A DNA stretch of 8,918 nucleotides from an uncultured Thermomicrobiales bacterium (GTDB taxonomy: Bacteria; Chloroflexota; Chloroflexia; Thermomicrobiales; UBA6265), in the NCBI GenBank assembly GCA_902806365.1, contig CADCWJ010000728.1, positions 1-8,918 of the forward strand. The letters are read 5' to 3'. Below are positions 1 through 4,822 of the stretch, piece by piece. A program made the position numbers and the translations under genes. The notes under the pieces are model-generated. The model ran no database searches and was not told the DNA's origin. It saw nothing but the letters and a program-made list of their open reading frames with translations. Numbering within the stretch: the first letter of the stretch is position 1; each line of letters starts with the position of its first letter.

Positions 1-1
1 C

Positions 2-337
2 CGGACCAGGAATGCCTCCCGCCTGGGACCGTTCGACGTGATCGACGTCTCGGCCTCCCGCAGTGTGGACCGCTCGACGGTGACGGTGTCGCTGATCAAC
101 CGGCATGAGACGGACGCGATCGCGACGACGCTCGATTTCGGAACGACCTCCCTCACCGGTACGGCGCTCCGGTTCGAGGTCAATGGGCGGGACGTTACGG
201 CGGTCAACGACTTTGGGGATGACGGAGGCGCGTTCGTCACCGAGACCCGGGAGCCGGTGTCCGACACGGAGATGCGGGTGACTCTGCCGGCGCACTCGCA
301 TACGTTCCTGAAGCTCTCACTTGCGCCGTCGGCCTAG
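2..337 (+). CDS. GH51 alpha-L-arabinofuranosidase-like protein, C-terminal end (partial)
   Basis: This reading frame is open from the left edge to the TAG at 335-337, so 111 C-terminal residues are visible and the gene starts outside the window. The GTG at 38 is an internal valine codon, not a start. The visible part resembles the C-terminal beta-sandwich of GH51 alpha-L-arabinofuranosidases: a strand like DVSASRS, then VTVSLINRHETDA, a VNGRDVTAVNDFG turn, and a closing LPAHSHTFLKLSL strand. Enzymes of this family remove terminal arabinofuranosyl groups from arabinan and arabinoxylan side chains. The catalytic barrel with its two glutamates is upstream and unseen, so activity cannot be judged here. 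The gene converges on queG, with a hairpin between them. Another glycosidase with the same type of C-terminal domain is possible. Confidence 0.72.
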   Translation, partial: RTRNASRLGPFDVIDVSASRSVDRSTVTVSLINRHETDAIATTLDFGTTSLTGTALRFEVNGRDVTAVNDFGDDGGAFVTETREPVSDTEMRVTLPAHSHTFLKLSLAPSA

Positions 338-354
338 CATTCGCCCAGGACTGC

Positions 355-407
355 TCAGGGCGGAATCCGGAAGTCCGTTGACTGGCCCTTGCAAGGATCT
401 GCCCTGA
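355..407. terminator. Candidate bidirectional terminator hairpin between convergent genes
   Basis: The arms TCAGGGC (355-361) and GCCCTGA (401-407) are perfect reverse complements. Pairing continues inward as GGA(A)TCC with GGATCT, giving about 13 pairs with one bulged A and one G-T pair, around a 26-base loop. It sits between the stop of the GH51-like gene (337) and the stop of queG (436), where a shared terminator is expected. There is no T-run on either side and the loop is long, so an intrinsic terminator is plausible but not certain. Confidence 0.4.
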
Positions 408-435
408 ATCCGGTCCGGACGCTGAAGGACGCGAG

Positions 436-1626
436 TTAGAGGGAGAGACGGGCGGCACGGGCCTCGGCGCGAACCGATGGATCGGGGTCGCAGCGAAGGC
501 TCCGATCGAGCGCATCACGGCTGCCGGTGGTGCCAAGCCGGCAGAGTGCCCAGGCGGCGTGACCCCGTACCAGTGCCTCGTCGTGACCGGCGAGCGCGGC
601 GCTGAGCATGGGGATGTCGGCGTCGGTCCCGATGTTGCCGAGAGCGACGGCGGCGTTTCGGGCAAGGCCCCGACGTTTGGCGCGCGGGACGGCGGTGCCG
701 TGATACGTCGCCCCGAAATCTTCCTGTGACATCGTCAGGAGCCAGTGGAGCGAGGGGTAGGCGTTGTTCAGGGACTTGGGGAGGAGATCGGCGTCATCGG
801 CACGATGGGCCGCGCCGGTGTATGGGCAGACCTCCTGGCAGACATCGCAGCCGTAGACCCAGTCGCCCATGCTCGCCCGGAGCTCCGGCGGAATCGCCTC
901 CCGCAGCTCGATCGTGAGATAGGAAATGCAGCTCGGGGCATGGACGGTGTACGGCGCGACGATCGCCCCGGTCGGGCAGCGGTCGATGCAGATGGCGCAG
1001 CGCCCGCAGTCGCGATTGAGCGGCGCGTCGGGGACCAGATCGAGATCCAGCACCAGCTCGCCGAGCAGTACCCAGGAGCCGTGTCCCGGCACGATCAGGT
1101 TGGAGTGCTTGCCGTACCAGCCAAGACCGGCGCGGGCAGCAACGGCCCGCTCGACGACGCGCGCGGTGTCGACGAGTCGTCGCGTGTCGAGCTCGCGCCC
1201 AAGCTCCGCTTCCACCGCTGACTGGAGCGCCGTGAGGCGTCGCTTGATGACGCGGTGATAATCCTTTCCCCACGCATACCGGGAGATCCGCCCACGGGCG
1301 ACCCCGTCGTCCGGCTTCTCGGTCGGCCCTGGCCAGTATGGCAGCGCGACGGAAAGAATCGAGATCGCGCCCTCGTGAAGATTCCGGATATCGGTGGCGA
1401 AGCTGGCCCGCTCGGAGGTGAACCAGTCGAGGCCGGTGAGGTGCCCGTGGGTGATGTGCTGGTCGAGGTGCTCGGCGACATCGGGGAACGGATCGGCGGA
1501 CGTGATTGCCGTCACGGCCAAGCCATGCTGGCGGGCAAGCGCCTTGATGCGATCGGTCAGGGCCCGACGGGGATCGGTGGCAGTCGGGGGAACGAAGTGG
1601 AGTGGTGAGGTGCGCGCGGATACCAT
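436..1626 (-). CDS. queG: Epoxyqueuosine reductase QueG
   Basis: The 396-residue protein fits QueG, the cytoplasmic cobalamin- and iron-sulfur-dependent enzyme that reduces epoxyqueuosine to queuosine at the wobble position of GUN-anticodon tRNAs. The segment VDTARVVERAVAARAGLGWYGK (split here as residues 152-173) is the family signature and contains the conserved Asp153 proposed as the proton donor. Two 4Fe-4S clusters are indicated: the CxxCxxCxxxCP motif at Cys207, 210, 213 and 217, and Cys233 with Cys260, Cys263 and Cys267. Residues from about 322 to the end form HEAT-like repeats, as in the longer QueG forms that bind tRNA. The ATG at 1626-1624 is chosen because no later in-frame start precedes the conserved part and a -10-like box lies six bases upstream. 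It begins 3 bases after the upstream kinase-like gene. No other queuosine gene is in the window. Confidence 0.95.
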   Translation of the reverse strand: MVSARTSPLHFVPPTATDPRRALTDRIKALARQHGLAVTAITSADPFPDVAEHLDQHITHGHLTGLDWFTSERASFATDIRNLHEGAISILSVALPYWPGPTEKPDDGVARGRISRYAWGKDYHRVIKRRLTALQSAVEAELGRELDTRRLVDTARVVERAVAARAGLGWYGKHSNLIVPGHGSWVLLGELVLDLDLVPDAPLNRDCGRCAICIDRCPTGAIVAPYTVHAPSCISYLTIELREAIPPELRASMGDWVYGCDVCQEVCPYTGAAHRADDADLLPKSLNNAYPSLHWLLTMSQEDFGATYHGTAVPRAKRRGLARNAAVALGNIGTDADIPMLSAALAGHDEALVRGHAAWALCRLGTTGSRDALDRSLRCDPDPSVRAEARAARLSL

Positions 1627-1638
1627 TCCCTAAGTATA
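1626..1638 (-). promoter_or_regulatory. Candidate leaderless promoter of queG
   Basis: On the minus strand TATACT (1638-1633) lies exactly six bases before the queG ATG (1626-1624). Transcription would then start at the A of the start codon, giving an mRNA without a leader. No Shine-Dalgarno sequence at useful spacing is present. The hexamer is built from the last codons of the upstream gene (Tyr-Thr-stop). No good -35 box is visible, which keeps confidence moderate. Confidence 0.45.
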
Positions 1639-2430
1639 CGAGGGGCGGCTCCAGGCTTCCGTGGCACGCCGACCGGTCTCGACCCACGGTTCGCGGCCCG
1701 CGATCCCGATGGCGGTGGCGCCAACGAATGCCGGCCATCGTGCGGGGACCGCTGGGCCGGAGTGAACGCAATGCGGCGGGGAAGCGGGAGCCTGTGGCGG
1801 TAACGAGAGAACGGCGCCATCCCGCTCGACCACGCTGAACGCACCCGCGTCGCTCCAGGCGACCGCCGCGCGAAGATTACTGCCGTGCATCCGCCGCTGG
1901 ATCGAGGCGAGGGGATGACTGGGCGACGCTTCGAGGAAGAGAACATCCAGCGCCCCGAAGGTGGATTCGCTTCCGATCAGGGTATCGAAGCGGAGGAGAT
2001 CTTCCTGACGCTCTCCGGCGACCGGCCCGTGATCGAGGTCGAGACAGGCGATGATCCGCACATCGGGACGCGTGTGCACGGGAAGGTCGGCGAGGAATCG
2101 GCGGAGGCGGGCATCGCGGCACGCGAGGACGATGACGTCGTGGTCGAACAGGTCCGGGATCTGGAGCGGATCGCCCATCCGCACATCCGCCAGGAGTTGC
2201 CGCGATTCCTCGTCGCGAGCTGAGTCGCGTACGCTTATCCACGGTGTCACACCGGCTGATGCCAGCGCGGAGCGGAGATGGCTCGCGGTCTGCTGATCGA
2301 TCGCAACGGAGCGCAGGCCGACGTGCACGCTCGCCTGTGCCGCGCATTCGATCGCGATTGCGGCGGCGTCGGTCCACGCTCCCACGCGGCATTCGGTGTC
2401 GCCGATGACGGCGATGCGGAGGATGTTCAC
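1630..2430 (-). CDS. PfkB-fold carbohydrate kinase-like protein without the GAGD motif
   Basis: The GTG at 2430-2428 is chosen over the farther ATG at 2490 because the protein then begins VNILRIAVIGD, the usual first strand of ribokinase (PfkB) family proteins, and because a -10-like box ends six bases before it. This gives 266 residues. Family-like segments follow in order: the AAAIAIECAAQASVHVGLRS region (residues 22-41), a hinge-like AGVTPW, CLDLDHGP (129-136), LLRFDTLIGSES (145-156), similar to the DLL..VD.LI.SE pattern of PfkB proteins, and a VAWSDAGAFSVVERDG strand pair. Where active kinases have GAGDAFVG, this protein has ARWPAFVG (230-237), so the catalytic base Asp is replaced by Pro. 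The frame stays open and aligned on both sides, which argues against a frameshift. No substrate can be named; a non-catalytic or regulatory role is inference. It is followed 3 bases later by queG and diverges from the XRE gene. Confidence 0.6.
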   Translation of the reverse strand: MNILRIAVIGDTECRVGAWTDAAAIAIECAAQASVHVGLRSVAIDQQTASHLRSALASAGVTPWISVRDSARDEESRQLLADVRMGDPLQIPDLFDHDVIVLACRDARLRRFLADLPVHTRPDVRIIACLDLDHGPVAGERQEDLLRFDTLIGSESTFGALDVLFLEASPSHPLASIQRRMHGSNLRAAVAWSDAGAFSVVERDGAVLSLPPQAPASPPHCVHSGPAVPARWPAFVGATAIGIAGREPWVETGRRATEAWSRPSYT

Positions 2431-2442
2431 GCCGAGATTGTA
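2430..2442 (-). promoter_or_regulatory. Candidate leaderless promoter of the PfkB-like gene
   Basis: On the minus strand TACAAT (2442-2437) is followed by exactly six bases and then GTG (2430-2428). This spacing places the transcription start on the start codon. There is no Shine-Dalgarno sequence. It repeats the arrangement seen before queG. No convincing -35 box is visible upstream. Confidence 0.45.
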
Positions 2443-2444
2443 AG

Positions 2445-2475
2445 CCGGGACCCGCTTCGTTTGGCGGGGTCCGGG
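2445..2475. repeat. Imperfect inverted repeat between divergent promoters
   Basis: The arms CCGGGACCCGC (2445-2455) and GCGGGGTCCGGG (2464-2475) pair with one bulged G and one mismatch around an 8-base spacer. The element lies between the -10 box of the PfkB-like gene and the -10 box of the XRE gene, and covers the likely -35 of the XRE gene (2461-2466). It could be an operator acting on both promoters. The GC-rich arms make chance a real alternative. Confidence 0.35.
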
Positions 2476-2503
2476 AATGACAGGTATCATCGTGACGCAC
2501 GAT
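2461..2503 (+). promoter_or_regulatory. Candidate promoter and operator of the XRE regulator gene
   Basis: A -35-like TTGGCG (2461-2466) and a -10-like TATCAT (2485-2490) are separated by 18 bases, predicting a start near 2497. The palindrome ATCGTG-ACG-CACGAT (2489-2503) has perfect 6-base arms and spans the end of the -10 and the predicted start. A repressor bound there would block initiation, so autoregulation by the downstream XRE protein is a natural guess. The promoter would give a leader of about 57 bases. Confidence 0.45.
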
Positions 2504-2553
2504 CTCGCTGGGTTGCACCCGGTCGCCCACCTGGAGCGTCGTCAGGAATCCCG

Positions 2554-3051
2554 ATGCCCGCACAAAACTCCGCAGTGCCTGACAAGGCGACATCCGGCTC
2601 GCTTCTGGGTGAATGGATCAGAAAGGCACGTTCCGACCAGGAGATCAGCCAGCGTGCGCTGGCCGATCGGTCCGGGCTGAGCCGCTCGTACGTGTGCGAC
2701 ATCGAGCGCGGGCGCGGCGCGCACCCGAGTGTCGCCACGCTGGACAAGCTTGCGGCGGCACTGGGCTTCTCGCGAGCCGATCTGCTCAAGGCGTCGGGGG
2801 TAATCGATCAGGCCAGCGGACCGCGTGCCAACGACGAGGAGCGCCGGATGCTGGCGGTGTATCGTGACCTGAGCGCAGCCGGCCGGCGCAACGTGATGCG
2901 TTTTGCGCGGTTCGTCCACGCCGACGAACATCACTGGACGCAGCCGCACCTGCTGGAAAATCCCGATCTGTCGGATGGCACCGAGGACGACAGGATTCTC
3001 ACCAGTGCCCCGGCATCGCTGACACGCCCGTTGTTCGATCCGGAACCCTGA
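2554..3051 (+). CDS. XRE-family helix-turn-helix transcriptional regulator
   Basis: The ATG at 2554 is preceded by AGGA (2544-2547) at good spacing. The longer open frame reaching back to 2278 would overlap the divergent gene and has no family resemblance. The 165-residue protein has an XRE/Cro-like DNA-binding domain at about residues 17-79: LGEWIRKARSDQEISQRAL, then ADRSGLSRSYVCDIERG as the helix-turn-helix core, then PSVATLDKLAAALGFS. A short helical segment follows (DEERRMLAVYRDLSAAGRRN, 95-113, continuing to about 121), as in many small XRE regulators, then an acidic, proline-containing tail with no recognised domain. There is no ligand-binding or protease domain, so the signal is unknown. 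Targets are unknown; its own promoter and the divergent PfkB-like gene are the obvious candidates from position. It ends facing the ribosomal-protein operon, separated by a strong terminator. Confidence 0.85.
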   Translation: MPAQNSAVPDKATSGSLLGEWIRKARSDQEISQRALADRSGLSRSYVCDIERGRGAHPSVATLDKLAAALGFSRADLLKASGVIDQASGPRANDEERRMLAVYRDLSAAGRRNVMRFARFVHADEHHWTQPHLLENPDLSDGTEDDRILTSAPASLTRPLFDPEP

Positions 3052-3072
3052 GCCGATACGGGGGGCGGACAG

Positions 3073-3117
3073 CATGAGAACCGGGCCCCGATACAAATCG
3101 GGGCCCGGTTCTTCATG
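3073..3117. terminator. Strong bidirectional terminator hairpin
   Basis: The arms at 3078-3092 (GAACCGGGCCCCGAT) and 3097-3111 are perfect 15-base complements around the tetraloop ACAA. CATGA (3073-3077) and TCATG (3113-3117) extend the stem past one bulged T. It lies between the stop of the XRE gene (3051) and the stop of rpmE (3147), two convergent genes. A modest T-rich stretch follows on the plus strand and none on the minus strand, so it may work best for the XRE transcript, but it can stop both. Confidence 0.85.
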
Positions 3118-3146
3118 TTGCCTGATTGTCCGGCGAAGTTCGTTCG

Positions 3147-3473
3147 TCAGGCCTGGGCGACGGCTGCGGCGTCATCCGCCGTGTCCTCGGCATCATCTCC
3201 GGTGACATCCGCCCCGACCTGGGTCCGGGCGTCGATCCGGCGCTGTCGCTTGGACTTGCGCCCGGCATTGGCGGCGGCAGCCTCCTGGCGGCGCGTGAAG
3301 CGCTCGACCTGGCCGGCGGAGTCGACGATGCGCTGCTCACCGGTGTAGAAGGGGTGACAGACGCTGCAGAGATCGGTTCGCAGGGTCGGCTTGGTGGACC
3401 GGGTGACAAAGACGTTCCCGCAGGAGCAGGTAACCGTCGATTCAACGTAATTAGGGTGAATTCCAGCCTTCAT
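3147..3473 (-). CDS. rpmE: Large-subunit ribosomal protein bL31, zinc type, with C-terminal tail
   Basis: The 108-residue protein begins MKAGIHPNYVESTVTCSCGN and continues to LCSVCHPFYTGEQ, the hallmark of L31 of the 50S subunit. The four zinc ligands of the C+ form are present at Cys16, Cys18, Cys36 and Cys39, so this is the zinc-containing RpmE rather than the zinc-free paralogue. The family core ends near residue 68. About 40 further residues follow: first basic (GRKSKRQRRIDAR), then acidic and alanine-rich (GDDAEDTADDAAA). The usual length is about 70. The ATG at 3473 has only a distant GGAG upstream. It is the last gene of the rplU-rpmA-rpmE run, 38 bases after rpmA, and ends just before a strong hairpin. 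Confidence 0.95.
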   Translation of the reverse strand: MKAGIHPNYVESTVTCSCGNVFVTRSTKPTLRTDLCSVCHPFYTGEQRIVDSAGQVERFTRRQEAAAANAGRKSKRQRRIDARTQVGADVTGDDAEDTADDAAAVAQA

Positions 3474-3511
3474 TTGGTTTTGGGACTCCGTACGGAAGAC
3501 GAGCCGTCAGG

Positions 3512-3835
3512 CTAGTCCGCCGCAATGGTCGTGGCGGGCTCGAGGACGAGAAGTTCCTTGCCACCGCCAACAGGATAGATCTCTGGCGGATAGACGCTGA
3601 TCCGCCGCTTGAGGCGAGAAACCGGCTCGAACCGGACGACACCGTCGATCTTGCTGTAGATCGTGTGGTCCTTGCCGATGCCGACGTTGTTTCCTACCCA
3701 GAATTCCGTGCCGCGCTGCCGCACGACGATCGTGCCGGCGCGAACGAGCTGGCCATCGGCGCGCTTTACGCCGAGCCGTTTCGATTCGCTGTCACGACCG
3801 TTGCGTGAGCTGCCGACGCCTTTCTTATGAGCCAT
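3512..3835 (-). CDS. rpmA: Large-subunit ribosomal protein bL27
   Basis: The 107-residue protein starts MAHKKGVGSSRNGRDSESKR, the conserved L27 N-terminus that reaches toward the peptidyl-transferase centre. There is no cleavable N-terminal peptide of the Firmicutes kind. The body shows RAGTIVVRQRGTEFW and VGIGKDHTIYSKIDGVV as in the family, with Trp46 where E. coli L27 has His. The core ends near residue 83; about 24 residues follow, rich in Pro, Gly and Leu, making it longer than the usual 85-90. The ATG at 3835 has a full Shine-Dalgarno sequence AAGGAGGT (3850-3843) at ideal spacing, the strongest in the window. It follows rplU by 42 bases, the near-universal rplU-rpmA pairing. In many bacteria obgE follows; here rpmE does. 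Confidence 0.97.
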   Translation of the reverse strand: MAHKKGVGSSRNGRDSESKRLGVKRADGQLVRAGTIVVRQRGTEFWVGNNVGIGKDHTIYSKIDGVVRFEPVSRLKRRISVYPPEIYPVGGGKELLVLEPATTIAAD

Positions 3836-3877
3836 GGTGATGACCTCCTTGAGGGTGTGGCCCCGGGATCGAGGCGG

Positions 3878-4465
3878 CTAGCCCGAGATCCCGGTGATCG
3901 TCAGCCGCGTAAGCTCCTGACGGTGGCCGGTGCGCCGTCGATACCGCTTCTTCGCCTTGAACTTGAACACGACGATTTTCTCGCCACGCGCATGCTCGTC
4001 GATGTGCGCGGTAACCGACGCGCCGTCGACAATCGGGGTGCCGATGAGGGTCGAACCGACGCCACCAAGCATGAGAACCTCATCGAGCGTGACATCGGTG
4101 CCCGCTTCGGCGTGGAGGCGCTCGACCTGGATCCGATCACCAACCTTGACACGATACTGCTTGCCGCCAGTCTTGACGATCGCATACCGAGACGGCGCAT
4201 CCGCCGGCTTGTCGGCCGGCTTGACGCGGGGGGAAGCCGCGGCAGCCGCTGGGGCGGCTGTTGCGGAAGCGTCATCGCCCGGAGGCACGAATGTCAGCAC
4301 TTCGACCGGCTCGCCTTCCGTGACTGCCGCCTCGGGGGCGTCGGTCACTTCAGCACCCGCACCGAGGGCCGTTTCATCGACGTCGTACGTTGCGTTCGTC
4401 ACGTCTTCGGGTTCGGACGCCTCCGGTGTCTCGGAAGGGGGCGTTCCCTTGTTTGGGTCGGTCAT
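3878..4465 (-). CDS. rplU: Large-subunit ribosomal protein bL21 with acidic N-terminal extension
   Basis: Residues 94-195 are a complete L21 (YAIVKTGGKQYRVKVGDRI through FKFKAKKRYRRRTGHRQ to the end), a 23S rRNA-binding protein of the 50S subunit. Before this core lie 93 extra residues, rich in Glu, Asp, Ala and Pro: I count 17 acidic and 2 basic residues in the first 80. Most L21 proteins begin at the tyrosine motif and are about 103 long. The ATG at 4465 is chosen because AGGA lies seven bases before it, and no ATG or well-placed start occurs next to the core. The extension has no recognised domain and is likely disordered. It is the first gene of the rplU-rpmA-rpmE run and diverges from the heme operon. 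Confidence 0.93.
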   Translation of the reverse strand: MTDPNKGTPPSETPEASEPEDVTNATYDVDETALGAGAEVTDAPEAAVTEGEPVEVLTFVPPGDDASATAAPAAAAASPRVKPADKPADAPSRYAIVKTGGKQYRVKVGDRIQVERLHAEAGTDVTLDEVLMLGGVGSTLIGTPIVDGASVTAHIDEHARGEKIVVFKFKAKKRYRRRTGHRQELTRLTITGISG

Positions 4466-4638
4466 CGCTCATTCCTGCTCAGTCAGTAGCCTGGCTTGGC
4501 TTTCCGAGTGCAACCGGCTGCGCACTCAATGGGGCGTGCCGGGGCACCGGTCGGACGATCGCGGCCTGACTGGCACATCCGATCTGTAGTCCGCGGGCAA
4601 GCACACAAAATCGGGCGCACGTGGCACCCGGAACACTC

Positions 4639-4647
4639 AGTATAGCA
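4639..4647 (-). promoter_or_regulatory. Candidate extended -10 promoter of rplU-rpmA-rpmE
   Basis: On the minus strand TGC-TATACT (4647-4639) is an extended -10 element. It predicts transcription starting near 4632 and a leader of about 167 bases before rplU. No -35 match is seen at 16-18 bases spacing, but extended -10 promoters can do without one. Confidence 0.45.
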
Positions 4648-4696
4648 CGGAACGGTGATGGCCCCGATTGGCGGTGGACGGGAGGTCGCCGGCAGG

Positions 4697-4761
4697 GCCG
4701 GTGGCGCAGCGGTTCCCGTAACCGGCCGGGTGCATCGAGCGATGGCTTGCAAGCCACCGGC
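4697..4761. repeat. Long-spaced 9-base inverted repeat with inner hairpin
   Basis: GCCGGTGGC (4697-4705) and GCCACCGGC (4753-4761) are perfect complements 47 bases apart. Between them CGGTT-CCCGT-AACCG (4710-4724) forms a 5-pair hairpin. GGCCGGT (4696-4702) can instead pair with ACCGGCC (4721-4727), so two folds exclude each other. If the promoter calls on both sides are right, the element is not in either main transcript and would act as DNA. Confidence 0.4.
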
Positions 4762-4775
4762 ACGGTCCGTAGAAT
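4743..4775 (+). promoter_or_regulatory. Candidate hemCD-hemB-hemE promoter with palindromic operator
   Basis: TTGCAA (4747-4752) as -35 and TAGAAT (4770-4775) as -10 are 17 bases apart, the ideal spacing, predicting a start near 4782. The -35 is the exact centre of the perfect 14-base palindrome TGGCTTGCAAGCCA (4743-4756). A dimeric regulator bound there would cover the -35, so repression is the simplest guess. The regulator is unknown. Confidence 0.5.
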
Positions 4776-4822
4776 CCATAACAACAAGGAAATGATCGTT
4801 CCACCTCGAATCGCGCTTCCCC

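Larger units (their letters stand above)
4466..4822. other. Divergent control region between rplU and hemCD
   Basis: These 357 bases hold no credible gene. Going rightward they contain: a small inverted repeat GAGTGC-N10-GCACTC (4506-4527); a hairpin-prone GGGCGC/GCACCC pair (4613-4629) just after the predicted rplU start; a candidate rplU promoter (4639-4647); a 9-base inverted repeat (4697-4705 with 4753-4761) enclosing a small hairpin (4710-4724); and the heme-operon promoter with a palindrome on its -35 (4743-4775). The predicted rplU leader is about 167 bases and the predicted hemCD leader about 40. Confidence 0.6.

Noticed and set aside
794..1771. 325-residue minus-strand frame overlapping queG
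   Set aside because: It is an out-of-frame reading of queG and the end of the PfkB-like gene, with Arg/Pro-rich composition.
2431..2490. ATG at 2490 as start of the PfkB-like protein
   Set aside because: The extra 20 residues are not family-like and cross a -10-like box; the GTG at 2430 begins at the first conserved strand.
2278..2553. N-terminal extension of the XRE regulator by 92 residues
   Set aside because: It would overlap the divergent PfkB-like gene and its promoter; the ATG at 2554 has a ribosome-binding site and a normal regulator N-terminus.
3827..4489. 220-residue open frame on the plus strand opposite rplU
   Set aside because: It covers rplU on the other strand, and rplU with its ribosome-binding site and family match explains the region.
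4506..4527. CIRCE-like heat-shock operator (GAGTGC-N10-GCACTC)
   Set aside because: In CIRCE the arms are in the opposite order (GCACTC-N9-GAGTGC). The arrangement here is reversed on both strands.
4690..4765. Cobalamin riboswitch or T-box upstream of the heme operon
   Set aside because: No B12-box or T-box consensus is present, and the likely promoter lies at its downstream end, so it would not be in the main transcript.
4693..4780. tRNA-like stretch (GGTGGCGCAGCGGTT followed by a TTGCAA loop)
   Set aside because: The opening looks like a tRNA D-arm, but there is no T-arm with GGTTCRA, no 7-base anticodon loop on a 5-pair stem, and no closing acceptor stem.
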